From Bolinopsis microptera (Eukaryota; Ctenophora; Tentaculata; Lobata; Bolinopsidae): a stretch of 64,000 nt of DNA. Location of the stretch: contig NC_087073.1 in the NCBI RefSeq assembly GCF_026151205.1, forward strand, positions 18,938,837-19,002,836. Reading direction: 5' to 3'. The notes under the pieces were generated by a model. That model saw only the letters and a list, made by a program, of their open reading frames with translations, was not told the origin of the DNA and did no database searches. Below are positions 54,301 through 64,000 of the stretch, in pieces. Position 1 is the stretch's first letter. Each line of letters starts with the position of its first letter. The translations under genes were made by a program, and so were the position numbers.

Positions 54301-55725
54301 AAGGGTTAACATCGTCAATCAACTCTCCAGGATCGAGCACAATTTGGGAAAACGTAGATTTTGAGTCATCCAGACAAGTTTTATTATTTGGGCCGAATAT
54401 TTAAAGTTTGCAACTTTAACTTTGCGGATTCCTGTTCATTACAGTTTATAAATATAACAGCCTGGGGTCCCCAAGTGACAATTTTCAAAATGTATGTACA
54501 AAATTGGGATTGGCGTGCCAGGTAATATTTTTCGACGCTTCAGTTAAATTTTTCAAAATTGTCCTACGTTCAAATGGTCATTGTTAAATCACCGGTTAGG
54601 TTAACCAAATTAATTGTTATATATATAAGATTTTTTTAAGTAAAACACAAATTCTTTTTACACACAATCAATACATGTTTAGTTCAAATATCCATATTAC
54701 CATTTCAAAGATCTGTTTTCATAAGTTACGAAATACCAGACCAGTGAAATTGTATATTGCAAGTTTTTTACTGAAAACTTTCAAATCAATCAATAAATGA
54801 AAGGTCATTCAAACAATATTATATACAAATTCAATTAAATCAAGTAATACAATTGGCAGAGCACAATACACTGGTATCGGAAATTTTCCACTGCTACTAA
54901 TATTAATAATAATAATAATAAATTAATGTTATTTTTATACAGCACCAAAAGGTTAAATAATTTAAATTTAACCCTTATGCTCAGCTGTAAATGATACTTA
55001 AGTTAACGAGAGTGTGCATCTTTGCCTTAGGTGAAACAAGAAACTGTTCAGAAAACAGACGTTAAAAACTGTTAATAAAATCGTGACTAAATAAGGCAGA
55101 TGCACCTAACAAGCAGGCTTAGCAGGTTTTCTAACAGAGGACTTGAGGAAAGGATGATGACTGCAAGAAATCACATTATGAAACTCATCAGCCTATCAAA
55201 TGTAAAAATCAGGATAATAAAAATGAAATTCCCTAAAATATTAAAAATTCTATAAAAATTCTATAGAAATTCTATAGACTCCAAATATACAAACAATCTG
55301 AATACTCCAATATACAATAAAAATTGATTGAAAGAGATTACTGCAGAACAGTAACTGACGATAAAAATTATATCTGAAGATCCAATACAGTCATACCAAA
55401 CAATCTGGGCAACATAAAAGTAGAGACGGTGAAATAAAGAGAGGAAAAAAATGCTCTAGTACTTGAGACAAAATACAAAGAATAAGGTAGCTTTCTCCCG
55501 GGTGCCAACCCAAAAAATGTTGGTGTCCCAGGATAGAGCCTCCTCTTCTGACCTACAATACAATTTTGTTGGCAGACACAATGAAACGCAAAAAAGATTA
55601 TTATCTTAAATGTTGCCCAAAAATCCTTGAAAATTAAAAGCCTAAAATAATTTAATTTAAAGCGTAAAAATGACCTGCTATAGATGTAAATTGTTTTTTA
55701 AAACCTTCTATAATGGATAAGTTAC
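54301..55725. other. non-coding; fragments of known repeats
   Basis: 54,462 has the repeat D end. About 54,531-54,590 resembles the interior of the hAT-like MITE at 23,027. 54,837-54,870 is an inverse fragment of the retroelement 3' end seen at 23,690. The stretch 55,400-55,725 is probably the 3' UTR of the next LINE. Confidence 0.5.
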
Positions 55726-57580
55726 TCAGTACAAATCAAAGGACTTTCTAAACAGGTGAGCTTTAAGTTTTCCCTTAAAGTCCTTGATGTTTACACATTT
55801 CCTGATTTCTTGAGGAAGATTGTTCCATAATCTTGGAGCAGATGAAGAGAAGGCTCTGGGTGGACTGTTTATGGGGCAATGAAGAGACACATCTCTGCCA
55901 CCACTGGAATTGTACTTGACAAGGTTTGACAGGTATGAAGGTGCTAGCCCATGGAGCAGTTTGAAAGTTAGCAGGAGTATTTTAAATTCAATACGTTCTT
56001 GTACCTTGAGCCAATGAAGTTCTTTTAAGTAGGACTCAACTTCTTCTCTCCTCTTTAGACCTTTAACTAAGCGGCATGCTCTGTTTTGCAGAGATTGTAG
56101 CTGTTTCAAAACAGAATGATTCGTTCCAAAGTAAAGTACATTGCAGTAGTCAAGGGAACTAATAACAAGAGATTGTACGATGATTTGCATTTGGGCTTCA
56201 GAGAGGAATGGTTTCATCTTTGCAATGTTTCGCATCTTGTGGCAGTTTGCAGCTTTGAGGTCTTTTATTTGAGGATTTAGAGACAGTGAGGAATCCAATG
56301 TAAAGCCAAGGTTTTTAGTAACATTAACGAGTCTTATACAGACAGAAGATTTAAGGAAGACACCACCAATTTCTAATTCCGACAATAAACGTTTTGAACC
56401 AAAAACTATAATCTCCGTTTTTGTAGGATTCAGTAGAAGGAAGTGATCCGTCATCCAGCTCTCAATTTCTTGAAAGCAGGAAGGCAGGTCTTCGCTAAGG
56501 ACCTCATATTCTGTAGCAGACGAAAATGACTTGTAAATCTGATGATCATCAGCATAGCCATGGATCAGAAATTGCTTTGATTTTACAGAAGAATAAATGG
56601 AGCGGATGTAGATATTGAACAACACAGGGCCAAGGACTGAGCCCTGTGGGACACCAAACTTTATAACAATTTCTTCAGATTCTAGGTCACCGATCTTGAC
56701 TTTTTGACAACGGCCACGGATGAAGCTGGTGAACCATTTTAGGGCAGTTCCCTCAATCCCAATCTCATACTTCAATATGTTGATTAATTTGCTGTGATCA
56801 ACAGTGTCGAATGCAGCACTCAGGTCTAAAAGCATTACAACTGTAGCTGTGTTTTCATTGCTGGCTATAAGGAGGTCATTGACTATGGTAATGAGGAGTG
56901 TCTCTGTGCTATGATGCTTTTTGTAACCAGACTGGTGGTCAATGTTGAGATTATTCTTGGTTAGATGTTCATTAAGGCATTTTAATACAAAGCGCTCAAT
57001 GAGTTTACCGATGAATGTAAGATTAGAGATGGGCCTATAATTCTTTAAGTTCTCAGTGTCTAGGGAATCACCTTTGATAAGAGGAGTGAGATGTGCTAGC
57101 TTGATTCCCTCCATACTCCCGGTTGAAAGGGAAACGTTGATAATATCACAAAGGGTAGGAAGGATTAGCTCAAGGTGCTCTGACAGGAGTTCTTTAGGTA
57201 GTGGATCAATCGATGAGGTTTTGATGCCAGATTCTTTGATCATTTCTCTAACTTCAAAAATAGTAGCTTTTCTAAATTCAGATAATGCCTGGCCATTAAA
57301 GTTTGGAGAGCTATTAGTCACAGTAGTGTTGGGAAATGACGCACGGATTTTCTCAATTTTTTCAGTAAAATAATGGTTAAAGTCATTTACAGTTTCCTGA
57401 AGATTTTCTGAAGATGGTAATGTGAGGTTCTTTTCTTTATCCAGGAAAGTGTCTACAAATTTGTAGAGGCTCTTTTGTGAATGTTTGAATTTTTGGAAAG
57501 TATTAGAGAAAAACAGCTTTTTCTTTTTGTCAGCTAGCTCTGAACAGTGCTCTCGCAAATGAACGAAGATCAATGTCAAG
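55726..57580 (-). pseudogene. LINE ORF2, reverse transcriptase part
   Basis: Open to the stop next to 55,726. Motifs: NYRPISNLTFIGKLIERF, HHSTETLLITIVNDLL, VVMLLDLSAAFDTVDH, FGVPQGSVLGPVLFNIYI and HGYADDHQIY (active site near 56,550). The C-terminal block ends with SSAPRLWNNLPQEIR, typical of L2/CR1-type ORF2 proteins. One frame break near 57,550 separates it from the endonuclease part. Confidence 0.88.
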
Positions 57581-58675
57581 ACTTGACTTTTTCCAGGCTG
57601 TCTCTGCTTTCCTTCTTTCGGCTCTTGCAACTTTGTATTCACCATCAAACCAGGGGGCTGTGGGAATATCTTTGATGGTTTTGGAATATTCTGGAGCATG
57701 TAAATTGAGAATATGTTGACACCCATTATCAAATTGAGTCACAACATCACAGAAGCTCTTTCCTTCAAAAACCAACTCAGATAGAGCAACAGATAAATCA
57801 CCTTTAAATTGTTCCTGATCTATGTCTCTGATCTTTCTAAAGCGTATGACTTTTTCACATTTGTCAATGTCAGGAGGCTTATGAAGCTGAAATACAATTG
57901 GATAATGGTCACAGGATGGAAAGCTTTTGGCCATGTTTTGCATCACCTCAACGGAATTTTGATCTACTACTTTGTGTGAAGCAATGACAGGATCAAGAAT
58001 GTGACCTTTTTTATGTGTTGGTGAGAAGACAAGTTGATGAAGCCCAAAAGATGATAGTATGGTGCTCCACTCACTCACATGAGCAGAGATTCTATCTAGG
58101 TGCATATTAACATCCCCACATAACAAGAAATGCTTGTATTTAGAAAATGCATCAGTCAAGAAATCTTCAAAATCAGAAAGGAACTTTCCCAAGGACCCAG
58201 GTGGACGGTAGATACAAGAGCAGAATACGACAGACCCATCAACCAGTTTCAGTTTTGCATTAATTGCCTCAAATGAACCGTCATTGTTGGCAAAAACTTT
58301 GATTAGACGAACACATGATTTGTAGATTATGGCAACACCTCCACCTGATTTGTCTTTGCGATGCATTTGGTAAAGTTTATAGCCATGGTTTTTTATTTGT
58401 GCAGTGGTATTATTGTTCTCATCAGTTAGCCATGTTTCAGTGACAAAGAAAATAGAGATATTATTATCTTCTAAAAAGTTCATAACATGGTCAACTTTGT
58501 TATTAAGAGAGCGAACATTCCAGCTTGCACATCTCATGCTTAGGTTCTTAACTCCAGTCTTGTTCTTCACCAGTTTTTGTGGGTGTAATATGAGATTGAT
58601 TGCTTTTAAGCTTGTGCTGTTCAGAGATATACGCTGGGCATGATCTGTCTGTGGCTGAGTGAGTGTATTGCTCAT
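57530..58675 (-). pseudogene. LINE ORF2, endonuclease part
   Basis: APE-type endonuclease from MRCASWNVRSLNNKV, with VTETWL, SGGGVAIIYK, YRPPGS, LLCGDVNMHLD and SCDHYPI. It runs into a stop (ALFRAS) where the RT frame takes over. A break of one or two bases near 57,550 is enough to explain this. Confidence 0.85.
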
Positions 58676-58882
58676 CAGTTCTCTTAGAATTTTTACAGTT
58701 TACACAGGAGGGATGGAATGAATTTGTGTCTTTATTTGTACATGAGTTAGTTTCATGATCTTCAGTACAATGAGCACAGACATGGTTAGATGCTTTGCAT
58801 TGGGCTGAGTAATGACCAAACTTTTTGATATAACAAGGAACAGTCTATTTGGAACTAGCCATAAGAGGCTAGGGAAGTTCAT
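58600..58882 (-). pseudogene. LINE ORF1 C-terminal zinc knuckles (fragment)
   Basis: One minus-strand frame encodes FGHYSAQCKASNHVCAHC, then HETNSC, HPSCVNCKNS and HSATDRSCPAY. These are the CCHC knuckles at the end of a LINE ORF1, overlapping the ORF2 start in another frame. The upstream part is missing. Confidence 0.65.
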
Positions 58883-59350
58883 TGATTAGTAAATATGATT
58901 AGTAAATATAACAATATGAATTATAGTAATAATACAATATATAACAATTCCCCTCGCTAGGTTAACCGAACAGTTCTGATCTCGCCTGGTCTGCGGCGCG
59001 CGCGCGACCAAAAGTCAATCGCTAAATGTTTAGCGCTATTGCTTTTGTTCGGTCAAGAACTGTTTGGCGTCCGCACGTTACATACATATTCTTTCCAGTC
59101 CAATACCGGCCCTCACTTGGCGCTCGGTTGACTGTCACTATTACTCTCCACATTTCAAATATTGAAAACTCACATTATCAAACGGTTCACAATAAACATT
59201 AAAGTAAAAAAAACTGTAAAATTATTTCTCTGTCTTATTATAACATCTATAAAACGGTAACGATAAAAATAATGTCTTAATATAACATCTGTCCGAAAAA
59301 TTATTTACAATTACAAGGCCAAAATATTACATATTTTAGCTCAAATACCT
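58881..59350. other. non-coding; possible Gypsy 3' end
   Basis: No gene. 58,975-59,070 is GC-rich with inverted pieces (CCGAACAGTTCT / AGAACTGTTTGG, CGCTAAATGTTTAGCG). The 3' LTR of the Gypsy element could lie here, but without the 5' LTR it cannot be delimited. Confidence 0.4.
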
Positions 59351-61582
59351 TTACGTCATCTCTTTCATCTTTATCAGTGCATTAGTCTTAGCCCTTCTAC
59401 TCGGCCTTTCATCTGGTCTGGCTACAGACGGACGGACTACAGACGGACTGTTAGACGCTACGCTAGAGCTACTAATCACGGACGAACCAGACACTAACTC
59501 ACTATTTACAATCGGACTCGACTGGGACTCACGGACTAACCTACCTGGTTGCTCCACAGGTGAAGCTGATCGAGCTGACTGCTGAGGAATAACATTTGTT
59601 GTCATGTGGTCGGAAACAGGTATATGTGACTCCGCTCTCTGTCGTCTACGTTCCAGGACCTCGTTTAGTTTTTGACCCTTCATCATTAAATATCGGTCCC
59701 CGTCCTCTGTCAACCGTCGTCTTTGACTCTCGGGTACATCATCTCTCTTCATACTAATTACCGGTGAGTATCTAGGTTTTAGCACATCTGCGTGTTTCTT
59801 AACCACTCTGCCTTCGTGCTGGATTGCGTAGTTGTTTGAGTTATCACCGTATCTCTTGATCACTCGAGCTTGTACCCACGGTCCTCGATTGTCCATTCGT
59901 ACAAAAACTTGTTGGTTCTCCATAAATTCTCGTGTCTTTTTTTGCTCATCTACGACTTTTTGCAGTTTCTCTGTCTGTAAAGCTTGAACCTTCATGTGGT
60001 CGGCTGGTTTTATCTGGTGTAGACTAAACCTCAGCGATCTGTTCCAAGCTAAAACTGCTGGTGTTTGTCCAGTAGACGAATGCGGGGTGTTTCTATATGT
60101 TAACAGGAAATCATATAGATTTTTACTCACGTCTTTACTCGACTCATTCATTTTCTTTAAAGCTCCTTTAAAGGTTTGCACCAAGCGTTCACAAATTCCG
60201 TTTGACTTTGGGCTATAGGTCGGAACTGTGACGTGTTTCACTCCGTTGGAGCGTAGGTAACTCTCGATTTCCTCAGACTCAAACTGGGGTCCATTGTCGG
60301 ATACTAGTGTCATAGGAATACCTGTTCGTGCAAATATCGATCTTAATGCACAAATTGTTGCTCTAGATGTTGTATTAGCATTCATCTGAATTACTTCAGG
60401 CCATTTACTATAAGCATCTACCAGTAAGAGCCACATACTGCCTAAGAAAGGCCCAGCAAAGTCTACATGGACCCGTTGGAATGGTGCTGTTGCTCTAGCC
60501 CACGGATGATCTACCAGTTTGGGTAGGTTCTTACCGTACTTGCCACACGTCTCACACGTCCGAGCAGTATCCTCGATTTGTGTGTCAAGACGAGGCCAGT
60601 ATACATAAGAACGAGCTAAGCTCTTCATACCTGACATACCAATGTGGGTCGAATGTAATATACGTATCACAGTATCTCTCAACTTTACAGGGATGACCAC
60701 TCGAGCTCCCCAGGTCACACAGCCTAGTTCCACTGTCAGCTCGTCTCTCCTGCTCCAAAAAGATGCTAGTTCTCCCTCACATTTCAGGTAATCTGGAATT
60801 GGTTTGTCTCCAAAGATTCGAACTAAAGCTTTGTGATCCGTGACCAGTTTAAATCTCCTTCCATAGAGATAGATATGCAGTCTCTTTATTGACCATACTA
60901 TTGCCAAAGCTTCTTTGTCCATTTGTGCATAGTTCCTTTCTGCAGACGATAAGGTTCGTGACACATACTCGATCGGGCGTTCTTCTCCATTAGGCATTAT
61001 GTGAGATAATACTGCTCCTATTCCAGATTTAGACGCATCCGTATCGAGTTTCAGAGGTAGCTTAGGGTTGTAGAATGTCAACACACGACGAGAACACAAC
61101 AAGTTCTTCAAACTTTGGAACGCTTCATGCTCCTCATTGGACCACTTCCACGGCACTCCCTTTGCTCTTAACCTATCTAGGGGAGCAATAACAGATGACA
61201 GGTTCGGTAAATATCGTCGATAGTAGTTCACTGCACCCAGAAAACTGACCAGTTGGTCCACGTTTTTGGGTTCAGGAGCCAACTTTAAACTGTCTACTTT
61301 ACTCTGTACCGGTTGTATCCCTTCTGCTGATACTCGGTGTCCCAAGTAAATCACTTCTTTCTCCATAAGGCAGGTTTTCTCGAGTTTGCACTTGAATCCA
61401 CGTCTCTCCAAGCGAGAAATCACTCTGTTCAGGTTAATCAAGTGCTCTTCGTCATTTTTACCCGATATTAGGATATCATCTATTCTGCAACAAGTCATCG
61501 GCACACCGCGTAGGGTATCATCCATTATTGACTGAAAGATTGCTGCAGAACTACTGATACCATAGGGTAATCTATTCCATTG
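59351..61582 (-). pseudogene. Gypsy pol: RT active site, RNase H (deleted), integrase
   Basis: After an in-frame TAA near 61,580 the frame continues with QWNRLPYG and the RT active site CRIDDILISG. RNase H starts normally (KLDTDASKSGIGAVL) but after KPIPDYLK it jumps to ELASFWSRRDELT; compared with the first Gypsy element about 110 residues are missing, in frame. The integrase finger (HIGMSGMKSLARSYVYW, CETC) and core (HVDFAGPF, VSDNGPQFES, NGICERLVQ) are intact, followed by a GPY/F-type module (GPWVQARVI) and a Ser-rich tail. Confidence 0.85.
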
Positions 61583-62425
61583 TTACAGTCCTTTGTGTGT
61601 GTTAAGTGTCGTCAAGACTCGGTCCTCCTCTCTAATCTGGATGTTATTGTAAGCTTTCTTGATGTCCACTTTTGAAAACTTTAGGCCACCCCGAACTGTA
61701 TTAAAGCACTCTTCCGCTGTGGGCAAAGGGTACTGTCGGGTGCTCACACACTTGTTCAACGTTGACTTGTAGTCTCCACATATTCGAACAGACTCACCTC
61801 CGTCTTTCTTTACTGGAACTAGAGGAGTCCCCCACGGGCTATCATCTACTTTGGACAGGATACCGCTTTCAACCATTGAGTTAAGTTCATCCTCAACTTT
61901 GTGTCTCAAGGCATACGGCAGGTTTCTAGCCTTCAACATTATAGGCTTGGAGTCGTCTCGCAGGACCAAACTCGCCTCCACATCCTTCACTAGTCCAAGT
62001 CCCGATTTGAACACATCACTCAGTTTGAGCTCCTCCAAACTTCTGCACTGATCCACTCTGGTACAGTCATCATTCAGTTTTAAATCATTCTTCACGTTGG
62101 TCCCATCAGTTTGCATCATTGGTCCCCCTCTACCGTCGCTACCTGCACATTTCTCACAGTTGTTCACCTGCTGAGAATCTTCAGAACGCTGGGTTGTCTC
62201 AATTGCCAAACGGTTGACCAACCTGGTACTTAGCAGCTTGTCTAGCCAGTTCTCACCACAGAACTTTGTTATCCAGGGTCTCCCTAACAAAGTTGGGAAA
62301 TCCTCGGCTACATACAAGTGCAAGTCCGGAACTTTTTTACCATTCATTGTCACATCCACCACTGCATAGCCATCCACGATCACCTGCTGTCCACTAGCCA
62401 CTCTCAGTGTTTTCCTGCTGGGTTG
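61583..62425 (-). pseudogene. Gypsy pol: protease C-part and RT N-part
   Basis: Starts inside the protease (RVASGQQVIVDGYAVVDV, LLGRPWI) directly beside the hAT insertion. The RT fingers and palm follow (YALRHKVEDELNSMVESG, VRICGDYKSTLN, FSKVDIKKAYNNI). It stops at TAA after THKGL. Confidence 0.85.
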
Positions 62426-63698
62426 CCCAGTGGCAAATAGTCAGGCGTCCAGGAATTTAACACCTAGTCAAAATTTGTTGATAACCGGTAAAAAAAGATT
62501 CTTGTGGAAAAAATATTCACATTAATTTAAAATTAAATCAAAATTGGTCGCTCTCAGGGCTAACGCGATGTTACATCATTTTATCGACTCGAAGTTCGAA
62601 TCGAGCGCATTCCTAGATTCCATGACTATTTCTTACCTATAAGATTGCTTGACTATTTTTTGCGCATTCAGACACCAAAAAACGCGCAGAAAACGCGAGC
62701 TATCCATTCCTCCTTCCTCAACATCCCGGAATATGAAAAAATAGTCATGTAAAATAGTCATTTGAAATAGTCATGCAAAATTTCAGCTCTGATACGCTAA
62801 AATATCAAGTTAATCTTAAACAATCGACAATCTAATATGAATCCTCCCAATCCTCCCAGCCATATTAACTGGTGAACGGTGTAAATATAGAGCGGTATTT
62901 TAAAATGTAGCATTCAAAATTTTATGGATTCAAGTTGGCTCCTTTAGTCTAGATTCATTTAGAAAATTCTCGAAGTTCGAGTAATACAGTATTCTCAGGG
63001 TTTGGCGCTTAAGGAAGCTTCACATCCGAGACCGATTTCCACGAATCAATTTAATATTGTAGCTACAAGTCAACAACAGTGCAAGTGGGAAGGAAGTGAA
63101 TCTAGCCATTGCTACTATATCAGGGGAACTCGTGTGTTCTAGGCTTAAGCAAGCTTCACATCCTAGATCATCTAGAGTACAGTGCAGACAACCCCCTCCA
63201 TTATACATCCCTATCCCGCTTTAAGTCCGAAGTTTATCATTGTTTATTGTCCAATATTGTATCTAACCTGGCAGAAGCAAGCTTCAGATCCAAAGTCAGG
63301 CCATAAATATCGACACAAGGTCGATGGGCCACTTTCAGAGTAGCGAATCATTCATCATGCTGATGAGAGTCAAATCTTTGAACTCGATCTACCGAGTTAG
63401 TATGAAGAATAGTATGCAGATGTCTGTGGGCTAGGGTCTATACTTCTTTTAAAAAATATTTCCTTGCGTTTCAAATAAATTAAAGAATTCTCAGAAATTT
63501 TTTATTTAATTTCAAAATTTGCAATTGCATATTCATCCGGTAATTATTCTAATGGATACGCTAAGCATTTCAAACTAATCTTGACCTGGGAGAAGAGCTG
63601 ACCAGTGACAAGTCGGCCGCAAAGCGGCCGAAAAATATATAGCCTTTTTTTCTTCCCAAAATGGATTCCTAGTCATATTTAAAATTTATTCCACTGGG
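62426..63698. mobile_element. 1.27-kb hAT-like non-autonomous element (8-bp TSD)
   Basis: Ends CCCAGTGGCAAATAG and, in inverse, CCCAGTGGAATAAAT; flanked by CTGGGTTG (62,418-62,425 and 63,699-63,706). It splits the Gypsy protease between LTLQPS and RKTLRVASG, and removing it restores the domain. No ORF above 65 codons; a short motif, AAATAGTCAT, is repeated near 62,760. Confidence 0.85.
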
Positions 63699-63985
63699 CT
63701 GGGTTGTAATGTTAAACTTGACAAACCACAGGACACTAAGACACGTTTACTGACAACAGATACCGCCGAACCAGAATCAAATTCCATATTTAAGATTTTA
63801 CCGTTAATCAATACATCAACTGTCGGTTTACCTTCCAACTGGTTTACATCATAAATCAATTTATCGGAATTAGAAGTAGATTCAGCACTATTCAATTTAA
63901 ACTTGGAATCAGCAATATTTTCATGCAACCGAGAAATCGTACAAATCCCCAAAGAATTTACAATTATGGAACAATTATCATGCAA
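63699..63985 (-). pseudogene. Gypsy protease N-terminal part
   Basis: Contains VDVLINGKILNMEFDSGSA, the retropepsin active-site region with D-S-G. It continues to LTLQPS, where the hAT-like element enters. The upstream Gag part runs out of the window. Confidence 0.75.
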
Positions 63986-64000
63986 CTGTGATCGCTCATT

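Larger units (their letters stand above)
55726..58880 (-). mobile_element. L2/CR1-like LINE, 5'-truncated
   Basis: The minus strand holds the tail of a zinc-knuckle ORF1 (58,882-58,600), an endonuclease part and a reverse transcriptase. The 5' end is cut within ORF1. The 3' end lies somewhere below 55,726; no A tail was identified. Confidence 0.75.
59351..64000 (-). mobile_element. second Gypsy element (partial in window), hAT insertion inside
   Basis: Minus-strand pol from the protease (63,985) through RT, RNase H and integrase to 59,351. Gag and the 5' LTR lie beyond the window. The protease is split by 62,426-63,698, one in-frame stop lies near 61,580, and the RNase H-integrase connection is shortened. 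Confidence 0.85.

Overview
The window is nuclear DNA of an animal. The evidence is split genes with GT-AG introns, metazoan single-copy genes (RTF1, PEX10, an SGSM-type RUN-TBC protein) and a heavy load of LINEs, Gypsy elements and MITEs. An EGF exon joined to an ShKT exon and the mix of retroelements suggest a marine invertebrate, most likely a cnidarian; that is inference, since no ribosomal or mitochondrial marker is present.

Layout. 0-0.55 kb: last two exons of an EGF-ShKT secreted protein (+). 0.7-4.6 kb: a mosaic of short MITEs. 4.7-21.6 kb: one LINE on the minus strand (the PHD-LINE), cut in two places by younger elements. A 6.56-kb LINE on the plus strand (6,190-12,750) sits in its reverse-transcriptase gene, and a Gypsy-type gag-pol unit with terminal INVERTED repeats (15,846-19,773) sits in its ORF1. 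Removing both insertions restores the host reading frames at the base. The 6.56-kb LINE has an ORF1 carrying an AlkB-like 2OG-Fe(II) dioxygenase domain followed by an SGNH esterase. 23-31.8 kb: RTF1 and PEX10, with two hAT-like MITEs. 32-36 kb: intergenic or 5' region with a 520-bp CT repeat and a 23-bp minisatellite.

36.5-49.5 kb: an SGSM1/2-like gene in three coding exons. Its second intron grew from about 135 bp to 10 kb by one insertion (37,570-47,484) with G-run terminal inverted repeats and a 6-bp target duplication. Inside this lie a smaller element of the same design, about 5 kb of almost pure pyrimidine (TCC-rich) repeat, a broken open reading frame split by a FLYWCH/MULE-type element, and an antisense gene for a coiled-coil protein. 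51.4-54.6 kb: a second cluster of the same MITE families found at 1-3 kb. 55.7-58.9 kb: a 5'-truncated L2/CR1-like LINE (-). 59.3-64 kb: a second Gypsy element (-) whose protease is split by a 1.27-kb hAT-like element with an 8-bp duplication.

Three to five host genes are therefore embedded in nested transposons. Several insertions can be proved from the window itself, because target duplications, restored frames or paralogous empty sites are present. Several frame breaks lie in homopolymers, so assembly error is a live alternative to decay.
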